The position numbers and the translations under genes are program-made. Under the pieces are notes generated by a model that saw only the letters and a list, made by a program, of their open reading frames with translations, was not told the origin of the DNA and did no database searches. A DNA stretch of 64,000 nucleotides from Dokdonella_A sp051958935 (GTDB lineage Bacteria; Pseudomonadota; Gammaproteobacteria; Xanthomonadales; Rhodanobacteraceae): NCBI RefSeq assembly GCF_051958935.1, contig NZ_JBQCFP010000018.1, forward strand, positions 61,269 to 125,268, given 5' to 3'. Position 1 is the first letter of the stretch, and every line of letters begins with the position of its first letter. Below are positions 34,641-43,801 of the stretch, piece after piece.

Positions 34641-37172
34641 TCAGGCCTGCGTCGACGCCGCCGCGTCGCCGCGCTCGAGTTCGGCCTGCTTCTCCGGCGT
34701 CAGTTTGAGGATGCCGTGGCGAATCTCGCGGGACAGGATCACGCGCGCATCCTTGGCGACTTCTTCCAGCGTGAGGTCGAAATCGAGCTTGCCGTTGCCG
34801 TCGGCCCAGACCACGCGCCGCTCGCGCAGCTTCTGGATGAAACCGCGGAACAGGCTCCGGTCGAAGAACTCGGGCGCGTTGAGTTCGTGCAGCAGCGACA
34901 GGCGCTGCGCGCTGAGGAAGCACAGGTTCTCCAGTTCACCCGCGGTGAGCGTGTGCGGGCCGTTCTTCACGAGCAGGGCGAGGCCGATGTAGTAGCGCTC
35001 GATCGCCGGCAACAGGGTGTGCGCGAGCGCACGAAGGCGGAACGCGCGATCGCTCTGTCCCGGGCCGCGTTCCACGATGCGGCCGTCGGCATCGGCCTCG
35101 AGCAGTCCCTGTGCGATGAAGAAGTCGAGCGTCTTCTGGATGCGCTCGGCGAACTCGTCCTCGCTCCAGGGCAGGAACAGCTCGGCCTGCACGAACGGAT
35201 AGATGAGGCGGCCGAGCCGCAGGATCGACGTGCGCGCGAGGCGGCGGTTGTTGAGGAAGCAGCAGGCGACCCACGACGCCGTCGCGAACAGGTGCGTGAC
35301 GTTGTTGCGGAAGTAGCTCAGCAGCACGCCCTGCTTCGCATCGACCGTGAGCACGTCGCCGAGCGGATGCGCGACGCGGCGGATCCACTGCATCTTCTCG
35401 CCATAGGCGATGATCTCGGCAGCACCGAGCGCAGTCAGCGTGACGCGATCCGAATAGGGCAGGGTGCCGAGCAGCGCCTTGTAGAGCTCGAGCTGCGCGA
35501 GCAGGTCCGCCTCGGCCATCGCGTGCTTGGGCGTCGCGAGCAGGGCCACGGCGAGCAGGTTGATCGGATTGGCGTGCGCGGCGCGATTGATGTTGACGAG
35601 GATGCGCTCGCCGAGCGTGTCGACCGCGGCCTTGAGCCAGGCGGGTTTCGCTTCCGGATTCGCCGCAGCGGCCTTCCAGTCCGGTGCGATGTCGTCGAGC
35701 AACGGCGTCAGGAAAACGGGTTCGCCGAAGTTGACGGTCACCGCTCCGTAGTTGTCGCGCAGGGCGCCGAGACCGCGCAACAACGCGCCCCATGATTCCT
35801 TCTGTTTCGCCTTGCCGGACAGCTCGCCGATGTACGACTCGCCCTCCATGATCTTTTCGTAGCCGATGTAGACCGGCTGGAACACCACCGGCCGCTCGGG
35901 CTGGCGCAGGAAGCTGCGCAGGGTCATCGACAGCAGGCCGCCGCGCGGCTCGAGCGTGCGCCCGGTGCGCGACCGCCCGCCCTCGATGAAGTACATGAGC
36001 GAAATCCCGCGCGCGATGAGCTGGCTCATGTATTCGCGGAACACCGTCGAGTAGAACGGGTCGCTGAAACTGCGCCGCAGGAAGAACGCGCCCCCACGCC
36101 GCAGCAGCGGGCCGATCAGCGGCAGGTTGAGGTTCACGCCGGCGGCGATGTGCGGCACGGGCAGGCCATGGCGATACAGCAGGTACGGCAGCAGCGCGTC
36201 GTCGGTGGTGCTGCGATGACACGGCACGAATACGACTTCGTGGCCGGGCACGATCTTGCGCAGCTTCTCGAAATGATTCATGTGCACGCCGCGGTAGATC
36301 TTCTCCCACAGCCCGGTCAGCATGAACGACGCCGAGCGCACGACCAGGTGCGACTGGTCGGCTGCGATCTCCCAGGCGAACGCGCGCGCCTTGCGCACCG
36401 CCTTGTCGCGATCGATGCCTTCCTTGCTCGCGTTGGCGTCGATCGCCTGCTGCACGGGCGCGGCATTGACGACGCCGTCGATGAGCGTGCGCCGGTGCGA
36501 AAGGTCGGGACCGATCACCGCGGCGCGGATGCGGCGGAAGTGCGCGCGCAGGATGCGTTGCAGCTTGCGCACGCCGCGTTCGGGCTCGGGCTGGTCGGCG
36601 ATGACTTCGCGCAGGGATACCGGTGCGGCGAACTGCACGTGCGTGTCGCGGCCGTTGAGCGCGAGCGCGAGTAGTCGGCGGAAACGGCCGACCACGACCC
36701 AGTTCTCGGAGAACAGCACGCTGAACCAGCCCGATTCGCGATCCGGCGCGCGGCCAACGAAGATCGATACCGGCACGAGGCGCACGTCCTGGTCAGGGTT
36801 CGCGCGCACGATGTCGGCGAGCAGGCTCAGCGTCTCCGATCGCGTCGGATGCGGCTGCCGGCCGAACACGTGCGGGCGGCGCGACAACGCGACGACCGCG
36901 CGCCGGCGGCGGATCGGCAGGCGGTCGGCCGCGGCATAGGGCGACGGCAGGCCGGCCTCGACGCAGGCCTGCTCGAGGATCAATGTATCGGACAGGCCAT
37001 AGCGCTCGATCACATAGACCGTGGGCCGCGCGTCGTCGGGCAACAACGAATGGACGTCGTCAGGCGTGCGACGGATGCGGATCCACGGGCGCAGCAGCGC
37101 ACCGAACGCCTTGAGCCAGGCAGGCACCTGCGCGGCCTCGGTCGGGCGCGGCGCCGGTTGCGAGTCGTTCAT
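34641..37172 (-). CDS. plsB: Glycerol-3-phosphate 1-O-acyltransferase
   Basis: An 843-residue membrane-bound acyltransferase making lysophosphatidic acid, the first step of phospholipid synthesis. The catalytic HxxxxD motif is in VPCHRSTTDDALLPYLL (near 318), followed by the other acyltransferase blocks: GAFFLRRSF, FIEGGRSRTGR and VVFQPVYIGYEKI. Length and the long helical C-terminal part are normal for PlsB. It lies downstream of the lipoprotein gene, separated by a strong hairpin (37210-37241). Confidence 0.96.
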   Translation of the reverse strand: MNDSQPAPRPTEAAQVPAWLKAFGALLRPWIRIRRTPDDVHSLLPDDARPTVYVIERYGLSDTLILEQACVEAGLPSPYAAADRLPIRRRRAVVALSRRPHVFGRQPHPTRSETLSLLADIVRANPDQDVRLVPVSIFVGRAPDRESGWFSVLFSENWVVVGRFRRLLALALNGRDTHVQFAAPVSLREVIADQPEPERGVRKLQRILRAHFRRIRAAVIGPDLSHRRTLIDGVVNAAPVQQAIDANASKEGIDRDKAVRKARAFAWEIAADQSHLVVRSASFMLTGLWEKIYRGVHMNHFEKLRKIVPGHEVVFVPCHRSTTDDALLPYLLYRHGLPVPHIAAGVNLNLPLIGPLLRRGGAFFLRRSFSDPFYSTVFREYMSQLIARGISLMYFIEGGRSRTGRTLEPRGGLLSMTLRSFLRQPERPVVFQPVYIGYEKIMEGESYIGELSGKAKQKESWGALLRGLGALRDNYGAVTVNFGEPVFLTPLLDDIAPDWKAAAANPEAKPAWLKAAVDTLGERILVNINRAAHANPINLLAVALLATPKHAMAEADLLAQLELYKALLGTLPYSDRVTLTALGAAEIIAYGEKMQWIRRVAHPLGDVLTVDAKQGVLLSYFRNNVTHLFATASWVACCFLNNRRLARTSILRLGRLIYPFVQAELFLPWSEDEFAERIQKTLDFFIAQGLLEADADGRIVERGPGQSDRAFRLRALAHTLLPAIERYYIGLALLVKNGPHTLTAGELENLCFLSAQRLSLLHELNAPEFFDRSLFRGFIQKLRERRVVWADGNGKLDFDLTLEEVAKDARVILSREIRHGILKLTPEKQAELERGDAAASTQA

Positions 37173-37209
37173 GCGTCGAGTTTATCAGGATGGCGGAACA
37201 CCGCCCCGC

Positions 37210-37241
37210 GCACGCGCATCGACAGATGTCGACGCGCGTGC
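37210..37241. repeat. 14-bp imperfect hairpin upstream of plsB
   Basis: GCACGCGCATCGAC (37210-37223) pairs with GTCGACGCGCGTGC (37228-37241) with one mismatch and a four-base loop. There is no T tract, so it may stabilise the 3' end of the lipoprotein mRNA or act in the plsB leader rather than terminate. Confidence 0.6.
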
Positions 37242-37289
37242 GAGCAGTGCGCGGCCGACCGGCGCGCACGCGCCGGGTCGACGTGCGCG

Positions 37290-38231
37290 TCAGCCCTGCT
37301 TGGGCGCTTCTGCTGCCGGCGTGGCTTCGGCCTCGGGGGCAGCCGGCGTCGCCGCACCCTGGTCGGCGGCCTTTTCCTTGAGCTTGTCGATCGTCTGCTT
37401 GCCGTACCAGCGGCCATCGACGTTGACCATCTCCGTCGTCGCGGTCAGCGGTGCACCGAGCAAGGTGTAGGAGAGCTGCACCGACGCGGTCTTGCCGTCG
37501 TTGCCGAGCACCTGCGGCTTGATCGAGTCGAGCGTCTGGTCGATCGAGAAACCGTACACGGCGAGCGCGTCCTTGAGGCCGAGGAACGCGATGCGCGCCT
37601 TCTGCATCGACTCGTCGAACGTGAGCGCGCGCGCCTCGTCGAGCGACTTGAGGTTCATGTCGCGCGCCGCCTTGGCGACGATCGCGATGACCTTCTTGAT
37701 CGATTCGGCGTCGGTGAAGTGCGTCTTGACGACCCACGCCTGCAGCGCGTCGACGGCCGCGGTCGCCTGCGCGCGCTCGGCTTCCGACATGCTCTGGTTC
37801 TGCTGGATCATGTTCTTGATCCAGCCTGCGCCCGCCATCGCATACATCGGCAGCTGCTGCTGGTACTGCGCGTCGAACTCCTTGAGCTTGGGCTCGATCT
37901 CGGCGAAAAGCTTCTGCTCCGCGTCGGGCGCGGTCAGCTTGGCCATCGTCTCGTTGAACTGCGCGCGCTGTTCCTCGGTGATCGGCTCCTGGTCCTTGTC
38001 CTTGCCCCAGTCGGCCTTCGCCTTGGCGAAGTCGGCCGGCGGCAGCGCGTTCTGCATGAGGCCGGCGATGTCGCCCTGCTTGAGCAGGTGTACCGAAGCG
38101 AGGATCGCGGCATCCGGCGTCGCGGCCGCCGCAGGCGAGGTCACGGCGGTTTCGGCAGGCTTCTGTTCGCACCCGGCGAAGAAGACGAGCAGCGATGCCG
38201 CGAGCGCCGCGCGGACCAGAGGCTTGACCAT
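37290..38231 (-). CDS. Uncharacterised lipoprotein
   Basis: A 313-residue lipoprotein: signal peptide ending in lipobox LVFFAGC, an Ala/Pro-rich linker, then a mostly helical, charged body with several Gln-rich helices (LKEFDAQYQQQLPMYAMAGA; NQSMSEAERAQATAAVDAL) and a final beta domain (TASVQLSYTLLGAPLTATTEMVNVDGRWYGK) resembling NTF2/DUF-type sheets. No family recognised with confidence. Two ATGs compete (38237, 38231); 38231 has better spacing from GGGGA. The C-terminal tail is Ala/Pro/Glu low-complexity. Confidence 0.75.
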   Translation of the reverse strand: MVKPLVRAALAASLLVFFAGCEQKPAETAVTSPAAAATPDAAILASVHLLKQGDIAGLMQNALPPADFAKAKADWGKDKDQEPITEEQRAQFNETMAKLTAPDAEQKLFAEIEPKLKEFDAQYQQQLPMYAMAGAGWIKNMIQQNQSMSEAERAQATAAVDALQAWVVKTHFTDAESIKKVIAIVAKAARDMNLKSLDEARALTFDESMQKARIAFLGLKDALAVYGFSIDQTLDSIKPQVLGNDGKTASVQLSYTLLGAPLTATTEMVNVDGRWYGKQTIDKLKEKAADQGAATPAAPEAEATPAAEAPKQG

Positions 38232-38371
38232 GAGCATTCCCCAAGGGTTGGAAGGGCGCGAACTTTAGCAGCGCGCCGGTACAGCGGCCATAGTAGCGGT
38301 CAGCCCGACGAGGATGGGCTCGCGCGTCCGGAGGGGCGATCCGGATAGCGGAATGCATGGGCGCCCGCCCG

Positions 38372-38408
38372 CAAAAAAAAATAAACCCGGAAGGCGGAGC
38401 CATCCGGG
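38372..38408 (-). terminator. Intrinsic terminator of the candidate small RNA
   Basis: Stem CCCGGA/TCCGGG with additional weak inner pairing, followed on the minus strand by a 13-nt tract with one A among T residues. It stands 155 bp beyond the phosphatase stop codon. Confidence 0.85.
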
Positions 38409-38498
38409 CGGAATCCGGCAGTGCCGGAGGAGGAAATCGTACGTCGTTCTCTGGGGGCTGTGCTTCGGCGGGCGCCGGGCGACGACCCGCAAATCCTG
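38372..38498 (-). ncRNA. Candidate small RNA with anti-Shine-Dalgarno motif
   Basis: A complete transcription unit without a convincing reading frame. On the minus strand the promoter (38505-38533) predicts a start near 38498. The ~127-nt RNA contains GCGGG/CCCGC pairing near its 5' end, a C-rich stretch (AGCCCCCAGAG), a pyrimidine run TTTCCTCCTCC near 38427-38437 complementary to ribosome-binding sites, the hairpin CCGGC-ACT-GCCGG, and a terminator with CCCGGA/TCCGGG stem (38386-38391 with 38403-38408) followed by TTTATTTTTTTTT. It lies between the phosphatase and lipoprotein genes. Alternatively the terminator could serve the phosphatase mRNA. Confidence 0.6.
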
Positions 38499-38504
38499 TG
38501 AATG

Positions 38505-38533
38505 ATTGTACTTACCGTCCAGAGTTCATGCAA
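38505..38533 (-). promoter_or_regulatory. Sigma-70-type promoter of the candidate small RNA
   Basis: Minus strand TTGCAT (38528-38533), 17-bp spacer, TACAAT (38505-38510; five of six consensus bases). It lies in an AT-rich segment immediately after the phosphatase gene, pointing into the ~127-nt non-coding unit. Confidence 0.7.
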
Positions 38534-38563
38534 TACCTGACGTAAAGGTTAGCAAACCTTTGA

Positions 38564-39448
38564 TCAATAACGGAACTGCTTGAGTTTTGCCGCGCGCTGG
38601 CGGCCCTCGGACAGGCTCCGATCATTGCCGAACATCGCGGGCTCCCAGGAACCATACGTGGGATTGGGCAACGCGAACCAGCGCTCGCCGAACCAATCGG
38701 CGTAGCCCGCCACCGCGGCGCGACGGCCCTGCGGGGTGTTCGCGGTCACGTCGACGAAGTCGCCGATCTGGTCGCCGACCTGCATCAGGACGCGGTGGGT
38801 GCGCCCGATCAGCTTGCGCCGGCACCCCTTGCTGCTGCCCGACGCCGGGCACCCCTGGACGGCGGTGCCGAGGCCGAGGAATACCGGCTCGCCGGTGGCG
38901 ATCGGAAATCCGGTCTTGCGCAGGTTCGCGAGCGTCGCATCGTTGAGGTCCTGCACACGGTTGGACAGATAGAACACGGTGACGCCGTGCGCCGCGGCCA
39001 GCCGCGTGAACTCGAGTGCGCCTGGCAGCGGCTGCGCCGCTTCCTCGCGGCACCACCGGGCCCAGCTCGCATCGTCGTAGTGCGTGCCGTCGCGCACCAG
39101 GCGCGCCTGGTAGGGCGAGTTGTCGAGCACGGTCTCGTCGATGTCGAGGATCACCGCGGGCGCAAGGCCGCGTGCCTCGCCCATGCGTTCCTCGCGCGGC
39201 AGCGCGTCCCAGTCCTGATCGGCGAGCGCACGCAGCAGCTGTTCGCCGGCGTGGCGGTAGACCTCGCGATAGACGAGGTCATGCTCGATCGCGCCCTGCG
39301 TCCAGGCGACCGCATTGAGGTTGTCGTTCGCCGAGGGTTCCGCGCCAGCCGGCGCCGCCACCATGTCGGCCCGCGGCGGCGGCGATGCCGCGCACCCGGC
39401 GAGCATCGCCAGGGACAGCGCGATCAGGAATGGACGAAGGTTCGACAT
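38564..39448 (-). CDS. HAD-family acid phosphatase lipoprotein (class C/e(P4)-like)
   Basis: A 294-residue outer-membrane-type lipoprotein (lipobox LAMLAGC). The HAD motif I AVILDIDETVLDNSPYQ (near 110, nucleophile Asp and acid/base Asp), motif II VFYLSNR and motif III/IV QVGDQIGDF are intact, as in class C nonspecific acid phosphatases / 5'-nucleotidases such as e(P4) of Haemophilus. It likely releases phosphate from nucleotides in the periplasm or at the surface. ATG 39448 opens the signal peptide directly; an in-frame upstream ATG at 39517 is not needed. Confidence 0.93.
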   Translation of the reverse strand: MSNLRPFLIALSLAMLAGCAASPPPRADMVAAPAGAEPSANDNLNAVAWTQGAIEHDLVYREVYRHAGEQLLRALADQDWDALPREERMGEARGLAPAVILDIDETVLDNSPYQARLVRDGTHYDDASWARWCREEAAQPLPGALEFTRLAAAHGVTVFYLSNRVQDLNDATLANLRKTGFPIATGEPVFLGLGTAVQGCPASGSSKGCRRKLIGRTHRVLMQVGDQIGDFVDVTANTPQGRRAAVAGYADWFGERWFALPNPTYGSWEPAMFGNDRSLSEGRQRAAKLKQFRY

Positions 39449-39561
39449 CGTGGCTCCGGGATTGGAAAGCGCGAGGGCAGCCCCTAGGATCGGACAGTGT
39501 AAGACACGCGCTCGCACGGACGCCCGTCGGCCGCTTGCTCCGCCTTCGCCCCGGGACGCCC

Positions 39562-40578
39562 ATGGATCCTTCGATCAGCTCGCGCATACGGATCGCCTCG
39601 TACGTTCTCGCCGGTTTCGCGCTGCTCCTCATCCTGCAATTGCACCTGCTGTCCGCGCTGCTCGCCGGCCTGCTCGTCTACGCGCTGGTCGAGGCCCTCG
39701 CACCGCCACTGCAGCGGCATCTTCCGGGCGCGCGCGCGCACGGCCTCGTCGTCGCGCTGCTCAGCGTGGTCGTGGTCGGCCTGCTCACGCTCGCGATCAT
39801 CGGCGCGGTGTCGTTCCTGCGCCGCGAACTCGGTGAGCCGGGCGCGTTGTTCGAAAGCATGATGCCGCTGATCGACCGTGCGCGTGCGCAGCTGCCGCAG
39901 GTCGTCGTCGACCACCTGCCCGACAGCATCGACGACTTCCGCACCGCGGCGATCGAATGGCTGCGCGCGCACGCGGCGCAGCTGCAGCTCGCGGGCAAGA
40001 CGCTGGCACGCGTCGTCGTGCACCTCCTGATCGGCATGGTGCTCGGCGCGATGGTCGCGCTCGCCGACGCGGCGACGCATCCGGACAAGCGCCGCGGCCC
40101 GCTGGTCGAAGCGCTCGTGCAGCGCTGCCGCAGCCTCGTCGCGGCCTTCCACGACATCGTGTTCGCGCAGGTGAAGATCTCGGCGGTCAATACGCTGTTC
40201 ACTGCGATCTTCCTGCTCGTGGTGCTGCCGCTGTTCGGCACCAACCTGCCGTTCGCGAAGAGCCTCGTGGTGATCACCTTCGTCGCCGGCCTGCTGCCCG
40301 TCGTGGGCAACCTGATCTCCAACACGCTCATCTTCGTGGTGGGACTGTCGCTCTCGTTCGGCGTGGCGATCTCGGCGCTCGTCTACCTGATCCTCATCCA
40401 CAAGCTCGAGTACTTCCTCAATGCGCGCATCGTCGGCACACAGATCCGCGCGCGCGCGTGGGAGCTGCTCATCGCGATGCTGTTCATGGAAGCCGCGTTC
40501 GGCGCCGCCGGCCTCGTCGCCGCGCCGATCTACTACGCCTACCTCAAGCGCGAACTGTCGACGTTGAAACTGATCTGA
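39562..40578 (+). CDS. AI-2E/PerM-family permease
   Basis: A 338-residue inner-membrane protein with about eight hydrophobic segments. The layout (N-terminal pair, a ~70-residue amphipathic loop around 85-150, and a C-terminal TM cluster) and VGNLISNTLIFVVGLSLSF ... YFLNARIVGTQI match the AI-2E exporter family (YdiK/PerM/TqsA). Members export autoinducer-2 or act as Na+/H+ antiporters; the substrate here is open. ATG 39562 is chosen over a far upstream ATG because it starts the first TM region. Convergent with rhtA. Confidence 0.88.
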   Translation: MDPSISSRIRIASYVLAGFALLLILQLHLLSALLAGLLVYALVEALAPPLQRHLPGARAHGLVVALLSVVVVGLLTLAIIGAVSFLRRELGEPGALFESMMPLIDRARAQLPQVVVDHLPDSIDDFRTAAIEWLRAHAAQLQLAGKTLARVVVHLLIGMVLGAMVALADAATHPDKRRGPLVEALVQRCRSLVAAFHDIVFAQVKISAVNTLFTAIFLLVVLPLFGTNLPFAKSLVVITFVAGLLPVVGNLISNTLIFVVGLSLSFGVAISALVYLILIHKLEYFLNARIVGTQIRARAWELLIAMLFMEAAFGAAGLVAAPIYYAYLKRELSTLKLI

Positions 40579-40594
40579 GGCGACGCGCGCGGAT

Positions 40595-41476
40595 TCATGC
40601 CGGTGGCGGCGCCGTCTCCGCCTGGCGCAGGCTGAGCGCGGTGCCGGCGGCAGCCGCGACGATCGCGGCGATCGCGAGCCACTGCAGCTCATCGAGGCGC
40701 TCGCCGAGGAAGGCCGCGCCGGCCGCAGCCGCGAGCGCGGGCTCGAGGCTGAGCAGCGTGCCGAAGGTGCGCGACGGCAGCCGCGTCAGCGCGACCATCT
40801 CGAGCGTGTAGGGCAAGGCCGAACTCAGCACGGCCACGCCGACTGCGAACGGCAGCCGCGCCGGTGACAGCAGCTCGGCGCCCGCATGCGCGAAACCGAT
40901 CGGAACCGCGAGCAGCGCGCCGATCGAGGTGCCGAGCGTCACCGCATCGGCGCCGTACGAAATACCGGCCCTGCGCCCGAGCACGATGTAGAGCACCCAG
41001 CCGACACCCGCCGCGAGCGCGAGCGCTACCCCGAGCGGATCGAGCGCCTGCGCCTCGCCGCGCACGGGCAACAGCATGAGCAGGCCCGCCACCACCAGCG
41101 CGATCCAGATGACATCGACCCAGCGCCGCGAGCCGAACAGGGCGAGTGCGAGCGGGCCGGTGAATTCGAGCGCAACCGCGATGCCGAGCGGGATCGTGCG
41201 CAGGGAAAGGTAGAACAGCAGGTTCATCACGCCGATCGCGAGGCCATAACCCCACAACGCGCGCCGATCCCGGTTCGCGTGGGCGTTGCGGCACGGCCGC
41301 CGCCATGCGAGCAGGATCAGCGCGGCGAGGCCGAGCCGGTACGCGGTCGCGCCTTCGGCACCGACCGCGGGAAAGAGGTGCTTGGCGAGCGCTGCACCGC
41401 CCTGGTACGACGCCATGCCGGCGAGCAGCGCGCCGACCGCGACGAGGATGCTTCGGAAGTTCGAATGCGCGGCCAT
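40595..41476 (-). CDS. rhtA: Threonine/homoserine exporter RhtA
   Basis: A 293-residue ten-TM EamA-family exporter. Unlike the transporter at 2298 it matches E. coli RhtA closely: ASYQGGAALAKHLFP, NLLFYLSLRTIPLGIAVALE, FTGPLALALFGSRR and LPYTLEMVALTRLPSRTFGT. RhtA exports threonine, homoserine and some other amino acids or analogues. ATG 41476 gives the family N terminus. It converges with the PerM-type gene (16 bp) and lies 101 bp downstream of rep. Confidence 0.9.
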   Translation of the reverse strand: MAAHSNFRSILVAVGALLAGMASYQGGAALAKHLFPAVGAEGATAYRLGLAALILLAWRRPCRNAHANRDRRALWGYGLAIGVMNLLFYLSLRTIPLGIAVALEFTGPLALALFGSRRWVDVIWIALVVAGLLMLLPVRGEAQALDPLGVALALAAGVGWVLYIVLGRRAGISYGADAVTLGTSIGALLAVPIGFAHAGAELLSPARLPFAVGVAVLSSALPYTLEMVALTRLPSRTFGTLLSLEPALAAAAGAAFLGERLDELQWLAIAAIVAAAAGTALSLRQAETAPPPA

Positions 41477-41577
41477 GCGAGCGACCCGAAAGATGTGGGC
41501 GGGAATCTTCGCAGATGCGCGCCGCGAGCATGCATCGTCCGCAGGCGCCTGCTGACAGCGCGTGTCAGCAGGCACGA

Positions 41578-43557
41578 TCAAACGGCGAGCAGGCTGGCGA
41601 GGCGCGCGATGTGCGAGGACGCGAGTTCCTGCTTGTGCACGGCGTCCTGCTCGGCGTCGCGCCCGGACCAGTGCAGGTCGTCGCCCGGAAGCTCGGCGAG
41701 GAATCGGCTCGGCTGGTTGGCGATGATCTCGCCGAAACGCTTGCGCCGCTTCGCGTAGGACAGCGACAGCTGCTCTTTCGCGCGCGTGATGCCGACGTAG
41801 AGCAGGCGCCGTTCCTCCTCGATGCGGCCCTCCTCGATGCTGCCTTCGTGCGGCAGCGTCGTATCGTCCACACCGACGAGGAAGACGAAGCGGAACTCGA
41901 GTCCCTTCGCCGAATGCAGCGTCATCAGGCGCGCGGCGTTGCCCGGGTCGTCGCGGTCGCCGTGGCTGAGCAGGGCGAGCTGCGCGGCGAGGTCGCCCGC
42001 GGCGCCCTCCTTCTGCATCGCGCGGAACCACTCGCCGAGTTCCTTCAGGTTCTCGAGGCGACGCTCGCGCAGCGCGGGCTCCTTCACCTGCGCGGCGATG
42101 TGGTCGGCGTAGCCGATACGCGTCACGAGCTCGTCGACGAGATCGGCCGCGGGCGTGCGCTCGGCCCTCGCCGCGAGGTCGCGGACGAGGCCGGTGAACG
42201 CGACCAGCGACGATGCCGCGCGACCGGTCAGCTGGCCGAGCACGGCGTCGCTCTGCGCCGCGCGCAGCAACGATACGTGGCGCACGCTGGCGAGTTCGCC
42301 GAGCTTCTCGAGCGTGGTCGCACCGATATCGCGCCTGGGCAGGTTGACCACGCGCAGGAACGCCGCGTCGTCGTCGGGGTTGTTGATCAGGCGCAGGTAG
42401 GCAAGCAGGTCCTTGACCTCGGCGCGATCGAGGAACGCGGTGCCGCCGGTCACGTGGTACGGCACGCGCGCGAGGCGCAACGCCTTTTCGAGCGCGCGCG
42501 ACTGGTGGTTGCCGCGATAGAGGATCGCGAACTCGTGCCACGGCGCCTTGTGCTTTTCGGCCAGATGCGCGATCGCGCCCGCGACGCATTCGGCCTCGTG
42601 CTCGTCGTCGCGGCATTCGAGCACGCGCACCGGCGGGCCTTCGCCCTGCTCGCTCCAGAGGCGCTTTTCGAACAGGTGCGCGTTGTGCGCGATCACCTTG
42701 TTCGCGCAGCGCAGGATACGCCTCGCGCAGCGGTAGTTCTGCTCGAGCTTGACCACGCGCAGCTTCGGATAGTCGCTTGCGAGCTCGGCGAGGTTCTCCG
42801 GGTTCGCGCCGCGCCAGGCGTAGATCGACTGGTCGTCGTCGCCGACCGCGGTGAACAGGCCACGTTCGCCCGCGAGCGCCTTGACCAGGCGGTACTGCGC
42901 CGAGTTCGTGTCCTGGTATTCGTCGACGAGCAGGTAGCGAAGCCGCTCGCGCCAGCCCGCGCGGGCTTCTTCGTCGCCTTCGAGCACGGCGAGCGGCAGG
43001 CGGATGAGATCGTCGAAGTCGACCGCATTGAACGCGGCGAGGCGGCGCTGGTAGGTCGCGTAGATCTCCGCGGCCTCGCGCTCGCGCGCGCCTGCCGCGG
43101 CCGCCGCGGCCTGCTCGGGCGTGAGTCCCTCGTTCTTCGCGCGCGAGACGAGCGACTGCAGTGCGAACAGCGCATCGGGCTTGATCGCCTTCGGCGCGAG
43201 CTCCTTGATCATGCCCTGCGTGTCGTCCGCATCGAGGATGGAGAAACCGCGGCGCAGCCCCGCGCGCGCGTGCTCGATCTGCAGGAACTTGAGGCCGAGC
43301 GCGTGGAACGTGCACACGGTGAGGCCTTCCGCGGCCGTGCCCGACACGAGCTTGCCGACGCGCTCGCGCATCTCGCGCGCGGCCTTGTTGGTGAACGTGA
43401 TCGCGGCGATCTTCGTCGCCGGCATCTGCCGGCGCTTGATCAGGTGCGCGATCTTCTCGGTGATCACGCGCGTCTTGCCCGAACCCGCGCCGGCGAGCAC
43501 GAGCAGGGGGCCGTCGCAATACTCGACGGCGGCGCGTTGTTGCGGGTTGAGGCTCAT
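41578..43557 (-). CDS. rep: ATP-dependent DNA helicase Rep
   Basis: A 659-residue UvrD/Rep superfamily 1A helicase, complete. MSLNPQQRAAVEYCDGPLLV and Walker A AGAGSGKTR at the N terminus, motif II LLVDEYQDTN, motif III VGDDDQSIYAWRGA, motif IV EQNYRC, motif V LMTLHSAKGLEF and motif VI RLLYVGITRAK. The N-terminal sequence and length favour Rep (3'-5' helicase aiding replication forks through protein roadblocks) over UvrD or PcrA. It is transcribed alone towards rhtA. Confidence 0.94.
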   Translation of the reverse strand: MSLNPQQRAAVEYCDGPLLVLAGAGSGKTRVITEKIAHLIKRRQMPATKIAAITFTNKAAREMRERVGKLVSGTAAEGLTVCTFHALGLKFLQIEHARAGLRRGFSILDADDTQGMIKELAPKAIKPDALFALQSLVSRAKNEGLTPEQAAAAAAGAREREAAEIYATYQRRLAAFNAVDFDDLIRLPLAVLEGDEEARAGWRERLRYLLVDEYQDTNSAQYRLVKALAGERGLFTAVGDDDQSIYAWRGANPENLAELASDYPKLRVVKLEQNYRCARRILRCANKVIAHNAHLFEKRLWSEQGEGPPVRVLECRDDEHEAECVAGAIAHLAEKHKAPWHEFAILYRGNHQSRALEKALRLARVPYHVTGGTAFLDRAEVKDLLAYLRLINNPDDDAAFLRVVNLPRRDIGATTLEKLGELASVRHVSLLRAAQSDAVLGQLTGRAASSLVAFTGLVRDLAARAERTPAADLVDELVTRIGYADHIAAQVKEPALRERRLENLKELGEWFRAMQKEGAAGDLAAQLALLSHGDRDDPGNAARLMTLHSAKGLEFRFVFLVGVDDTTLPHEGSIEEGRIEEERRLLYVGITRAKEQLSLSYAKRRKRFGEIIANQPSRFLAELPGDDLHWSGRDAEQDAVHKQELASSHIARLASLLAV

Positions 43558-43629
43558 CGGTGCGGATCGTCGACGCGAGGCGGGACGGACGGCGATTGTG
43601 CCGCGCGACGGCCGCCACCGACAGCTTGA

Positions 43630-43788
43630 CAGGCCGCGCACGGGCGCGCGGCGCGCCGGTCCGCGCATTGGCCGGATGCGGCGAAGGCAAGCCTCGAGGT
43701 CGCCCGGATCGGGGTTTTCGCCGCGCGAACGCGTAACGGGAGGGCGGTCCCCACCGGGAAAAATCTGTTCGCCGACGGTTTCGAGTGA
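43630..43788 (+). pseudogene. Possible gene remnant: isolated C-terminal tail NLFADGFE
   Basis: In the gap between rep and the sirtuin gene an open frame of 52 codons without any usable start codon ends in N-L-F-A-D-G-F-E-stop (43762-43788). This is the same kind of tail as the ends of the 1150-residue secreted protein (IFANGFD) and the cupredoxin (IFENGFDG). Residues further upstream look non-coding. It could be the stump of a deleted secreted-protein gene; chance similarity cannot be excluded without comparison to relatives. Confidence 0.4.
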
Positions 43789-43801
43789 CGCGGTTGCGCG
43801 G

